The notes beneath the pieces were generated by a model. The model saw nothing but the letters and a program-made list of their open reading frames with translations, was not told the origin of the DNA and searched no databases. A DNA stretch of 64,000 bases from Henckelia pumila (lineage: Eukaryota > Streptophyta > Magnoliopsida > Lamiales > Gesneriaceae): the NCBI RefSeq assembly GCF_033568475.1, contig NC_133123.1:152907753-152971752 (forward strand), read 5' to 3'. This document shows positions 11,219 to 22,526 of this stretch, one piece after another; the first letter of the stretch is position 1, and every line of letters begins with the position of its first letter. Both the position numbers and the translations under genes were made by a program.

Positions 11219-11652
11219 TGATAGTCCAACTGTTATTAGACCAATAGCTATTAACATAAGTGCCGAGACCATGACCCAACAACTCAAAGATTGGGCTTTG
11301 AAAGGTCTTATAACAGGAGAAGATATGGCCCAACGACAACAGGATAAAGAGCCCACAAAGATTATCGAGAGAAAAGGGAAAGAAACAAGGGAAGACACCG
11401 CACCAAAAGGATCGAGAAGGAAGAACAAACCCGTGTGGATGAAGGATTACGTCATGTGAGGGGAATAAACATTTTGTGCACCCTTTTTACTGTCAATTTT
11501 TTGTTAAGAATTCTGTTTTGCTTTATGACGTCATGTGGTAGTATAAAAAAGAAAGGAGAAGAATTTGTAAGGATCATCAGAAATTTTATCAATACAAATA
11601 TTTTCAGGGAGTTTGGCACAGACTCGAAGTGTGCGTGAGTGTGTTCATATCA
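11219..11652 (+). repeat. 5' LTR of gypsy A
   Basis: It starts TGATAGTCC, and its first about 195 bp recur at 34566-34758 at the other end of the element. The 3' boundary at CA (11652) is inferred from the candidate primer-binding site just after it. It contains a TATA-like box at 11542. Confidence 0.65.
11542..11550 (+). promoter_or_regulatory. TATA-like box in gypsy A LTR
   Basis: TATAAAAAA lies about 110 bp before the inferred LTR end, as expected for an LTR promoter. It is assigned by position only. Confidence 0.4.
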
Positions 11653-11655
11653 TTT

Positions 11656-11673
11656 TGGTGCTCTCGTTGAGAG
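11656..11673 (+). promoter_or_regulatory. Candidate primer-binding site of gypsy A
   Basis: TGGTGCTCTCGTTGAGAG lies 3 nt after the inferred LTR end. It is not the usual initiator-Met tRNA complement, and the primer tRNA is not identified. Confidence 0.35.
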
Positions 11674-11700
11674 GATTTCTTTTCCAGGATCTCAGAAAAC

Positions 11701-12508
11701 TTGAGGAATGAAGACATAGCAGAAAGCATACGGCAACTGGAGACGAATTTCAAGCTCCACTCGGAGACCCAATTGGCAAGTTATACCAAATTGCTGGAGG
11801 TGACTGCAATGGACCTACGTTTTGGCCAAATGGATCAGAAAATCCAGGAGGTCTCGACAGTCAGGGAAGTGCCGGTGAAATTACTCAATTCAGAAGGTGG
11901 GAGCAGCTCGAAGATTGGGGGAACGACTGGTGACCTGAATATGCATATCAAAGGATGTAAGTTCGAATTACCGAAGTTTAAAGGAGAGGATGTGCACACC
12001 TGGATCTACAAGGTGGAGAAGTATTTTACTCTATATGCGGTTCCACCCGAAGTTCGGCTACAGATGGTGGCCTTCCACATGGAGGGGGAATCGACGTCTT
12101 GGTATCAATGAATGGACAAGAACGGGGCCTTGAGAAATTGGGAGCGTTTCTTGGATGAGCTAAAAGCAAGGTTCGGATATTCTGTTTATGAAGATCTATT
12201 GGGAAAGATAGCTAAATTAATGCAAATTGATCGGGTTGCAGTGTATCGAGCAGAGTTTGAAGGGTTGATGAATAGAATCACGGGAGTTACTGAGTCAATG
12301 TTCCTCAATTTTTTTTTATATGGGGGTTAAAACCAGAAATTCGTCGGGAACTCTTAATCACCCCTCCTAAAAGTCTCATGGAATCTATGATCAAGGCACA
12401 ACTATTTGAAGAACGGAACGATGATTTAGGTGGGATCATACACCGCGGGGTGTTCCCATCCATGGCTGCCGCGACACTTCTTGTGACATCCATGTCCCCC
12501 ATGGCTGT
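11701..12508 (+). pseudogene. Gypsy A gag, N-terminal part (disrupted)
   Basis: It encodes the capsid part of a retrotransposon gag (visible motifs FKGEDVHTWIYKVEKYF, VAFHMEGESTSWYQ and NWERFLDELKARFG). The frame is stopped by TGA at 12109-12111 where a Trp is expected before MDKNG, and is shifted at an expanded T-run near 12309-12317. After the shift the reading resumes (PEIRRELLITPPKSLMESM) until copia-1 cuts it at 12508. The rest of gag continues at 21750. No clear ATG is seen at the start of the open stretch. Confidence 0.8.
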
Positions 12509-14352
12509 TGTTGGAACACGGTCGTTCTCCGGATCGATAAAGAAAGTGATATCCGGTGCAGCGGAAGTTTTAAAATTTTTTTTTTATATGGAACGATTCC
12601 ATATGGGTATCAAATTCCTACGATTAAAATTGATAACATAAAATTTAAACAACGTAAATTTTACCTTAAAATCTCGAAGCGAGATTATGGACACCAACAG
12701 ATTAAACTGTTCTTGTTGTATATCCCAGGAACTGATGAACGAACATTTCTTCAATCAGGTCCACGAACAGAAGTTTAATCCCTCTGATAGACTGCACTAG
12801 AAAGTCTATCAGAAGTTTCTACGAAGAAAAATAACAAATTTGATCTGCTAATTCAGACTGCAAATTCAAAATTTGCAGACTGAAATTCTCGAACACAGTA
12901 GGGGAGGGGGGCGGCCGAAAACCCTAAGAGAGGAGGCTCTAGGTTTTCAAAAATTATGCCTGTGTTGTGTGTAATTTCTGTACTGCAATAACTTATTTAT
13001 AATGTGGGCTGCTAACAGCTTAGGGCCCATTAGTCATAAGTTCAAGCCTGACAAGCAAAGCCCGCATGTTCAGAAATTAATATAAAATTCATCGTGACTC
13101 AGATTGATAAACCAATTTCACCAATGTGTACAGAAACCATTTCTGCATCTTTTAAAGTCAAGATAAATTTTCTGAATCCGAATTCAGTGATTTCCAAAAA
13201 TGTCCATCACTATGTCATTTTAGGAAATCTTACTCCCTCTACTCTTAAATAAGAAGTCCCACTTTTTTATTCACTAAATTTAACTCTTTAAATTTAATTA
13301 TCTCAACGGGAATTAAAAATCCATTACTTGTGTGACCCTCAATGGTTCAGGGATACAGCTAGCCGTGGGCTCACAACTCCTTGTGACTCGGAACAACAAT
13401 TTCCGACTTACCCAACGAATCATGGTAAGAGCGCCTAGCAACATCGCCCCATGATTTCCTAGGTATCACTGATAGTGCCTGCAAGAACCAATAGATTTTG
13501 GTTAGCGTACAGTACGGTCCCTTCATCCATATATCCCGATCGAATCAACAACCATTGGTAAATCGAGAGTCGTTCGAGATTCGATAACTATGCAATGCAT
13601 CTTGAAGATCAAATAATGACATCGCATGTGCTACTAGGAAACCAAGTAACCTAAAACACATCATGTACTCTGGCCAGAGATTCGTCACACTAATATCTCC
13701 TCAGATTGCATAGGATATCCACACTCGCAAGTGTGCGGTGAATCCTTGACAACAAAGCATCGACTCCTATATGTGTCATAACTGTACCCAATCCCGACAC
13801 CTGATGACCCCAATAGAGTCAGTAAACGAGTCAAAGCACAGTACTAGCATATAGAGTCTCAATGATGTTTCAAGTAATAAGGACTAATGGTGTACAACCA
13901 AAACCGCGGACTATATCCACTCGATAAGTGATAACCACTTGGAAAGTCTGAATAGGGTAGTTCGATCATTCATCATATGAATATCCATTTGCATGCTTCA
14001 AACATCTCTATGTTCCATACCAATGAAACGTGGTACTCGGCATCACAATTGCTAGTCTCAATCTCGAGCGATCCTTATCCTTATTTGTGGACGGCTCAAT
14101 TGACTAGGAACTGTTTAGAATATACAGTGACTATAAGATGTGTTTCATGATAGCCATCCCCATGTGCTACTACATCTTACTTTAGTATATTCAAGGTCTT
14201 TATCAAAATAGCAATAGTATATCATTATATAATAATAAGATAAAGTGAACGCCATTTAAAGAACGTATATTATATTAAACAAAGATTGTTTACAAAAAGA
14301 GACTCTCAAAGCCCTTAGCCACAAGTTGGCTAGCGGGGCATCAACTCTTTCA
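12509..14352 (-). repeat. 3' LTR of copia-1 (1844 bp)
   Basis: Near-identical to 20023-21749 apart from substitutions and a 116-bp segment (about 13919-14034) present here and missing there. On the minus strand it begins TGAAAGAGTTG and ends CCAACA. Confidence 0.93.
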
Positions 14353-14366
14353 ATCTCCCACTTGCC
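14353..14366 (-). promoter_or_regulatory. Polypurine tract of copia-1
   Basis: On the minus strand the purine run GGGCAAGTGGGAGAT ends exactly at the 3' LTR and marks plus-strand DNA priming. The same tract precedes the copia-2 3' LTR. Confidence 0.8.
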
Positions 14367-17300
14367 CTAAAGCCAATTAGTCATACTACGCAGTCCCATT
14401 GCTTCGCGATGTTTGTCAAATAATGGTCCTGGAAAGGGCTTAGTAAGTGGATCAGCGATATTGTCTGCAGAGGCCACTCTCTCGACAGTGATGTCTCCTC
14501 TTTCCACGATCTCCCGGATGATGTGGTATTTCCTCAGTACGTGTTTGGATCTTTGATGAGACCTTGGTTCCTTTGCTTGAGAAACGGCACCCGTGTTGTC
14601 ACAGTACACCGGAACTGGACCAACAGATTCAGGAATAACGCCCAACTCTTGGACGAAATTCCTCATCCAAACGGCCTCTTTAGCAGCAGCTGATGCCGCA
14701 ATGTATTCTGCCTCAGTGGTGGAATCCGCTGTGGTGTCCTGCTTGGAACTCTTCCAAGAGACAGCACCGCCATTGAGAATGAACACAAATCCAGAGGTTG
14801 ACTTCGAGTCATCCACGTCACTTTGGAAGCTAGAGTCGGTATAGCCTTTCAATTTCAGATTTCTTCCTCCATAAACCATGAATACATTCTTAGTTCTTCT
14901 CAAGTACTTAAGAATATCCTTCACGGCTTTCCAATGCATTTGAGCGGGATTGGCTTGATATCTGCTCGTGACACTCAGAGCAAATGCCACATCCGGTCAG
15001 GTAGATATCATCCCATACATGATACTCCCTATGGCTGACGCATATGGTATGTGTGTAATTTTCTCTATCTCTTCGTCAGTCTTGGGACACATAGACTTGG
15101 ATAGAGAGACTCCATGACACATAGGTAGATGTCATCTCACTCATCCATTGAAAACCTTTTCAATATAGTGTCGATGTAGGTAGCTTGAGTAAGTTCTATC
15201 ATTCTCTTAGATCTATCTCTATAGATCTGTATCCCTAGAATATAGGACGCCTCACCCAAATCCTTCATCGAGAATCTACCTGAAAACCATATCTTTGTTG
15301 ACTGCAACATCCCTACATCATTCCCAATGAGTAAGATGTCATCAACATAAAGTACTAAGAATGTCACAGCATCCTTAACTACTTTCTTGTACACGCACGG
15401 TTCCTCCGGGTTCTTGATGAAATCAAAGTCCTTTATTGTTTCATCAAATTTCTGGTTCCAACTTCTTGATGCCTGTTTGAGACCATAGATCGATCTCTGA
15501 AGCTTACATACCTTATGCTCGCTTTCCATGGATGTGAATCCCTCGGGCTGCATCATATAGATCTCTTCCTTAATGTTTCCATTCAGGAATGTAGTCTTCA
15601 CATCCATTTGCCATATCTCATAGTCATACCATGCAGCAATGGCAATAAGGATTCTTATGGACTTGAACATTGCGACTGGTGAAAAAGTTTCATCATAGTC
15701 AACACCTTGTCTTTGAGTGTAACTTTTTGCAACCAATCGTGCCTTATAGGTCAGTACCTTACCATCAGGCCCAAGCTTTCTCTTGTAGATCCATTTACAC
15801 CCTATTGGAACTATTCCATCGGGAGGATCTACTAAAGACCAAACTTGGTTTGCATGCATCGAGTCTATTTCCGACTGCATAGCTTCAAGCCATAAGTTCG
15901 AATCAGCATCAGAAATTGCTTCCTTGAAGTTTCTCGGATCACATCCAATGTCGGGTTCACTTTGATCCCCTTCAAGAAGAAGACCATATCTAATAGGAGG
16001 CCTAGAAGTCCTCTCGAATCTTCTAGTAATAGGCGTGTCTTGTGATGATTCTTGAGGTATAGGATTGTTATTTTGTATCTCGGGTTCTTCTCGAATTTCT
16101 TCGAGTTCCATCATCTTGCCTTTCTTATCTAATAAGAACTCCTTCTCCAAGAAGGTGGCATTCCTTGAAACAAACACTTTTGTTTCAGTAGGATGATAGA
16201 AATAATATCCGATTGAATTCTTCGGATACCCTACAAAATAACATAAGGTGGATCGACTATCCAACTTATCTCCCACTGTCTGCTTCACGTAAGCAGGACA
16301 TCCCAAAATCTTTAAGTACGAATACTTAGGAGCTTTGCCATTCCATAACTCGTATGGTGTTTTGTCCACTGCTTTAGTGTGGACGCTGTTCAACAACAAT
16401 ACCGCCGTTTCAAGAGCATAGCCCCAAAACGAAGGTGGGAGCTCAGTGAAGCTCATCATAGATCGAACCATGTCCAACAAGGTTCGATTGCGACGCTCCG
16501 AAACACCATTCAGCTGAGGTGTCATAGGAGGAGTCTACTGAGAGAGAATCCCATTCTCTTTTAGATAATCCAAGAACTCGATACTTAAGTATTCTCCACC
16601 TCGATCTGATCGAAGTGCTTTAATACTCTTACCTAGTTTGTTTTCTACTTCAGCCTTGAATTCTTTGAACTTTTCAAATGATTCAGACTTATATTTCATC
16701 AAATATAAGTACCCATACCTAGAATAATCATCAGTAAAGGTAATGAAGTAGGTGTGACCAAATTTTGTACCAATACTAAATGGTCCGCAAACATCTGTAT
16801 GGATCAAATCCAATAGATTTTGACTACGCTCTTGCTTCCCTTTGAAAGGAGATTTAGTCATTTTTCCTTTGAGGCAGGACTCACAAGGTAGAGAGTTAAT
16901 ATCAGACATATCAAACATGCCCTCTCCCACTAGCTTGTTCATCCTCCTTGAAGAAATATGACCTAGCCTAGCATGCCAAAAGTTTGCCGGGTTTTGATTA
17001 TCAATTTTCCTTTTATTTGTTGTTACCGGTTTATCAACATAATTAATTGGAACGTCTTTTAATTTTAAGTTATACTGATCGTTTTCAAGTTGTCCACATC
17101 CAATTAAACATTCATTCTTGTAAATATTGCAAATTCCATTCAAAAAATTGCAAGAAAAACCATCTCTATCAAGCATAGAAATAGAAATAATGTTTTTAAC
17201 CAAATCTGGCACATATAAAACATCTCTCAAAAATAACTTAAAATCATTCTGCAAAATTAAACAAATGTCTCCCACAGCTTTGGCTTCAACTCGAGAACCA

Positions 17301-18274
17301 TTTCCGAGCCTCAGCTGGGTCTCACCCATCCTAAACTTGCGACTTCTTGTCATCACCTGCAAATCATTGCAAATATGAGATCCACATCCGGTATCCAATA
17401 CCCAAGAAGTAGTATTAAGTGAAACATTTATTTCAATATAAAACATACCCTTCGCAGTTCACAACTGCTCGAGATATTCCTTGCAGTTACGTTTCTAATG
17501 ACCGGGTTTCTTGCAGTGATGGCAAACATCCTTGGATTTTTCCACGTTTGAAGCCTTTGTCTTGTTTTTCTTCTCGGGTCCGGTTCTCTTGGATGGGGCA
17601 GAATGTTTCTTACCCTTTGTACTTGGCCCCTTCTTAGCAGAAGAAGAGGAACCCACCAAGAGAACCGGTTTATCCTTCTTTAAAGTGGCTTCATAAGTTA
17701 CAAGCATATTGACCATCTCTTCAAGGGAGGCCTCTATCTTGTTTATATTGAAATTCACCACAAAACCGTCAAACGATGAAGGAAGAGAGAGAAGTAATAA
17801 GTCCACATTGAGTTCATGCTCCAATACCAATTCAAGCTTTACCAACTTCTGAATGAGCCAAATCACGCGTACCCCATGATCACGGACCGAAGTCCCTTCA
17901 CGCATGCGACACATCATTAACTCTTTTACAGTAGCGAACCTTTCAGCTCTCGATTGAGCCCCAAAAAGTTCCTTGAGTTGTACGTGAATGTCAGCAGCAT
18001 TCACGGTATCCTCAAATTGCCTCTGGAGTTCATCAGACATCGAAGCTTGCATATAGCATTTGGCCTTGATATCATGGTCCCATCATTTATCAAGTTTGGC
18101 CAATTCTTCCGGACATATATCAGCTGGTGCTTCCTTCGGAGGAGATTTTTCTAACACGTAGAACATCTTCTCCGAGGTCAAGACAATCTTCAACTTACGG
18201 AACCATTCCGTATAGTTTGCGCCAGTCAGTTTGTTTTGCTCGAGAATAGAGAATAGTGGATTGCGCGAATTCAT
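14367..18274 (-). pseudogene. Copia-1 gag-pol polyprotein (disrupted)
   Basis: The polyprotein starts at the ATG of MNSRNPLFSILEQNK (18274). In order it shows gag, a CCHC knuckle (CHHCKKPGH), aspartic protease (WVLDTGCGSHIC), integrase (HHCC-like then LIHTDVCGPF and TFTDDYSRYGYLY), RT (LYVDDILL) and RNase H (TTEAEYIA, YCDNTGA). Nonsense codons lie at about 18085, 17497, 17460 and 16534, and a 4-bp loss near 15140 shifts the frame before the last 200 residues. Compared with copia-2, the 17497 stop was Trp, the 17460 stop was CGA and the 16534 stop was TGG. It cannot make a full protein. Confidence 0.92.
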
Positions 18275-18463
18275 CTTAATGAAATACTGAAAAGAAACAG
18301 ACAATAATCAGTGATTGTTTAATTAATTTACTAAGACATAAAATAAGGCGAAATTTATTTTATGAATCTCACTCCCACTATTTTAACGATTTCACTACCC
18401 TCTAGTGAAAACGAGAAACATTTTCTTTAGTGGGAACATGGAGTCCAATTGACAAACTATAGT

Positions 18464-18742
18464 CCCGAATAATATCAGCCAACCATAATTTTCAAATGGT
18501 AGAGCCCAATTGCTTCCAAAGCAACCTCCATGTTTTTACCTCATGTCCAATAAGGGCCCAATAATATGACGCCGTTTATTGTGACACGTCAAGATGACCT
18601 ATCAATATTAAGTTGTGATGGACGATCGCCATGTGGATCCCCAATAATATGAGCCAATCCCATGGGAGTTCCATCCAACTTAAAACATGTGTCGATCCAA
18701 TGTACAGCTTTCCGACGAACGGGCCCCCCAATAATATGAGCC
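18464..18742 (-). repeat. Four phased CCAATAATATGAGCC motifs in copia-1 leader
   Basis: Copies start near 18464, 18556, 18639 and 18726, about 83-92 bp apart. The DNA between them is not obviously repeated. The counterpart in copia-2 has the motif at 48461, 48549, 48632 and 48723. Confidence 0.75.
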
Positions 18743-19776
18743 AGACCGTATCCGCGGGTAGCATCTCATACATTGATCGTTGATGGAAGGTAGGAACATT
18801 TAAACAATATTTAAATGCCCTTTTGTTTATCTTGATATCAATTTTAAATCATATTTAAAATGAGAGATTTTAATTTTGAAAATTTGTCTCATCATTTAAA
18901 ATTTGTATGCTTGCGGGATTCATACAATTTAGTCTAAACATGCATACAACAATAATATCATATATTATTTTAGGATGATCGATTCCATTACTAATCGACC
19001 CGTGGTTGCCAATCACGAGTCTAAGTCCAATCCTAGGTAATATGCAAGTATGCAATGCAATCATATTACATTGAGCTTCCAATTTACATTTTTTCGGTCT
19101 TTATTGTCTGCTGGGCCCACCTTTGTCTTTAAATCTTCATCTCCCACTAAGTCTAAAATTTACAATAAATTTCGATGACAAGCAGGGGATACATATTTAA
19201 GGGGTGGGAACGGGCCATAAACCAGACCCACTTTTATTACATATGACAATTCATATTGGGCCATAAATCAGGCCCATTAATAAATCCAACAACAATAATT
19301 AAAACCAAATGTAAACAACCTAACATACATCTATAATATTGGTCATGGCAATCGATCATCCTTATCCAATAATATTTAATTTAAAAATTAATTTATTGGA
19401 TATCATGCAATGGCAATAAATATAAATAGATAAAATCATATTTCATACATAAAATCTTATTTTATATATAAAATCATATTTTATCTAGTTTATCCATAAA
19501 ATCATATTTTACATATAAAATCCAATTTTATACATAAAATCATATTTTATTATCAATTGTACCAAAATTATTAATTTTATAAAATCTAATTTAATGGATA
19601 AAATTTATAAATTTTCCAAAAATTCAAATTTATCCAAAAATCAATTTTTAAAATTTCGGACTCAAACAATTTGATCCGATGCCTCGTGGACCAATCAAAA
19701 CAATTTTCAATCGAACCATAAACTGAAATTTTAAAAATTTCAAAAAAATCAAAAAATTAATTTTAAAATTTTCGGA

Positions 19777-19915
19777 CTGCCCGGGACAATCCCGGGCAGC
19801 CCGGCCTCCACGTGGGACAGGGCTGCCCACATGGAGGTGGGCAGCCAATCGCTGCCCTGGGCAGCGATCAAATCGCTGCCCCGGGCAGCAGCGACACTCG
19901 CTGCCCAATTGCCTT
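19777..19915 (-). repeat. GC-rich hairpin cluster in copia-1 leader
   Basis: CTGCCCGGGA and TCCCGGGCAG form a perfect 10-bp stem with a 3-nt loop (19777-19799). ATCGCTGCCC and GGGCAGCGAT form a second stem around one base (19848-19868), followed by a further GCTGCCC/GGGCAGC pair. The first hairpin is conserved in copia-2 at 47488-47510. Confidence 0.75.
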
Positions 19916-20005
19916 GGAATTTAATTTAAAATTTTCGTTTTATTTTTCTGAAAAAAACGAGGCCGGTACAATCGAATAAATTTTAATCGTAAAATTCGAG
20001 AACAA

Positions 20006-20021
20006 CCTGGCTTTGATACCA
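20006..20021 (-). promoter_or_regulatory. Primer-binding site of copia-1
   Basis: On the minus strand TGGTATCAAAGCCAGG follows the 5' LTR by about one base. It matches the complement of initiator methionine tRNA, the usual copia primer. Confidence 0.88.
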
Positions 20022-20022
20022 C

Positions 20023-21749
20023 TGTTGGAACACGGTCGTTCTCCGGATCGATAAAGAAAGTGATACCCGGTGCAGTGGAAGTTTTAAAATTTTTTTTTAT
20101 ATGGAACGATTCCATATGGGTATCAAATTCCTATGATTAAAATTGATAACATAAAATTTAAACAATGTAAATTTTACCTTAAAATCTCAAAGCGAGATTA
20201 TGGACACCAACAGATTAAACTGCTCTTGTTGTATATCCCAGGAACTGATGAACGAACGTTTCTTCAATCAGGTACACGAACAGAAGTTTAATCCCTCTGA
20301 TAGACTGCACTAAAAAGTCTATCAGAAGTTTCTACGAAGAGAAATAACAGATTTGATCTGCTAATTCAGACTGCAAATTCGAAATTTGCAGACTGAAATT
20401 CTCGAACACAGTAGGGGAGGGGGGCGGCCGAAAACCCTAAGAGAGGAGGCTCTAGGTTTTCGAAAATTATGCCTGTGTTGTGTGTAATTTCTGTACTGCA
20501 ATAACTTATTTATAATGTGGGCTGCTAACAGCTTAGGGCCCATTAGTCATAAGTTCAAGCCTGACAAGAAAAGCCCGCATGTTCAGAAATTAATATAAAA
20601 TTCATCGTGACTCAGATTGATAAACCAATTTCACCAATGTGTACAGAAACCATTTCTGCATCTTTTAAAGTCAAGATAAATTTTCTGAATCCGAATTTAG
20701 TGATTTCCAAAAATGTCCATTACTATGTCATTTTAGGAAATCTTACTCCCTCTACTCTTAAATAAGAAGTCCCACTTCTTTATTCACTAAATTTAACTCT
20801 TTAAATTTAATTATCTCAACGGGGATTAAAAATCCATTACTTGTGTGACCCTCAATGGTTCAGGGATACAGCTAGCCGTGGGCTCACAACTCCTTGTGAC
20901 TCGGAACAACAATTTCCGACTTACCCAACGAATCATGGTAAGAGCGCCTAGCAACATCGCCCCATGATTCCCTAGGTATCACTGATAGTGCCTGCAAGAA
21001 CCAATAGATTTTGGTTAGCGTACAGTACGGTCCCTTCATCAATATATCCCGATCGAATCAACAACCATTGGTAAATCGAGAGTCGTTCGAGATTCGATAA
21101 CTATGCAATGCATCTTGAAGATCAAATAGTGACATCGCATGTGCTACTAGGAAACCAAGTAACCTAAAACACATCATGTACTCTGGCCAGAGATTCGTCA
21201 CACTAATATCTCCTCAGATTGCATAGGATATCCACACTCGCAAGTGTGCGGTGAATCCTTGACAACAAAGCATCGACTCCTATATGTGTCGTAACTGTAC
21301 CCAATCCCGACACCTGATGACCCCAATAGAGTCGGTAAACGAGTCAAAGCACAGTACTAGCATATAGAGTCTCAATGATGTTTCAAGTAATAAGGACTAA
21401 TGGTGTACAACCAAAACCGCGGACTATATCTACTCGGCATCGCAATTGCTAGTCTCAATCTCGAGCGATCCTTATACTTATTTGTGGACGGCTCAATTGA
21501 CTAGGAACTGTTTAGAATATACAGTGACTATAAGATGTGTTTCATGATAGCCATCCCCATGTGGTACCACATCTTACTTTAGTATATTCAAGTTCTTTAT
21601 CAAAATAGCAATAGTATATCATTATATAATAATAAGATAAAATGAACGCCATTTAAAGAACGTATATTATATTAAACAAAGATTGTTTACAAAAAGAGAC
21701 TCTCAAAGCCCTTAGCCACAAGTTGGCTAGCGGGGCATCCACTCTTTCA
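20023..21749 (-). repeat. 5' LTR of copia-1 (1727 bp, internal deletion)
   Basis: It matches 12509-14352. At 21432-21436 (ACTCG) 116 bp are missing; the other LTR has ACTCG at both ends of that segment. TG...CA ends are intact. Confidence 0.93.
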
Positions 21750-22526
21750 GCTGTGCCAGCCAAAACTCTGGCAACTGTACCTCCCGGGAGAGCCCCAGTT
21801 CACCCCCCAAAGCCATCGATACGGAGATTAACGATCAACGAAATGAAGGAGAGGCGTTAGAAAGGAATGTGTTTCAATTGTGATGAAAAGTACCATTTCA
21901 ATCATCTGTGCAAAAATAGGGTGATGATCCTTTTGGGCGATGAGGAGGACGAATGTTATGAGCCAGAGGGGAAGCTCGGGTGTCATCATGATGAGCTCGA
22001 GGTTAGTTTTCACACTCTTACTAGTGCTACTAACCCTCGGATCTTTCGAATTACAGCAACATTTCAGAAGGCTCATATTGAGGTATTAATAGATACAGGG
22101 AGTCACAACAATTTCATACAAGAGTGATTGGCGGAGAGGCTAGGGATTACTTGCACAACATCTAGACGTTTTCGGGTGTACATGGGAAATGGTCAGTATC
22201 TCTGGTGTGATCGAATGTGTCCTCAAGTGCCAATCATCCTGCAGGGTCATGAATTCGCCATTGATATGTATGTTCTGCCTATTTGGGGGTTAGATATAGT
22301 GTTGGGCATGCAGTGGTTAAGAACTTTGGGACCATGCTTGCATGAACATGAAGCTCTCACCATGGAATTTTCTTGGGAAGGGCAGCAAGTTTGCTTGGTA
22401 GGTGATAAGCCAAGGAAGCCCATGTCCTTGCCTTATAACCGGTTGTGCGCTATGGTCAACAAAGGTGTTGTAAGTATAGTTTATGCGCTCATCGAGACTC
22501 GGACGGGGGGGGGGGGGGGCTTGTGA
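21750..22526 (+). pseudogene. Gypsy A gag C-terminus and protease
   Basis: Continuing from 12508, the sequence encodes the gag tail, a zinc knuckle with degraded spacing (CFNCDEKYHFNHLC) and an aspartic protease (VLIDTGSHNNFI, then VLGMQWLRTLGP). There is a TAG in the linker near 21858 and a TGA at 22125-22127 right after the protease active-site loop. A run of 15 G at 22505-22519 shifts the frame into the RT linker. Confidence 0.8.

Larger units (their letters stand above)
18275..20005 (-). other. Long untranslated leader of copia-1
   Basis: About 1.7 kb lie between primer-binding site and gag without an ORF. The leader holds four phased copies of an AATAATATGAGCC-type motif, an A/T array of 'aaaatcatattttat' units (about 19430-19560) and a GC-rich hairpin cluster. 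The same layout occurs in copia-2 at 47340-48932. Confidence 0.75.
12509..21749 (-). mobile_element. Ty1/copia element copia-1, inserted in gypsy A gag
   Basis: It is bounded by LTRs starting TGTTGG and ending TTTCA on the plus strand and flanked by the perfect 5-bp duplication GCTGT (12504-12508 and 21750-21754). On the minus strand the order is LTR, primer-binding site, long leader, gag-protease-integrase-RT-RNase H, polypurine tract, LTR. The integrase-before-RT order defines copia. The 1.7-1.8-kb LTR and long leader recall the Tork/Angela group, which is an inference. It is the same family as copia-2 at 45435-54773. Confidence 0.95.

Noticed and set aside
19648..19908. Minus-strand ORF through the GC-rich copia leader block
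   Set aside because: Its repeated PGQ/RCCPGQR composition comes from the GCTGCCC hairpin repeats, and the copia-2 leader has no equivalent ORF.
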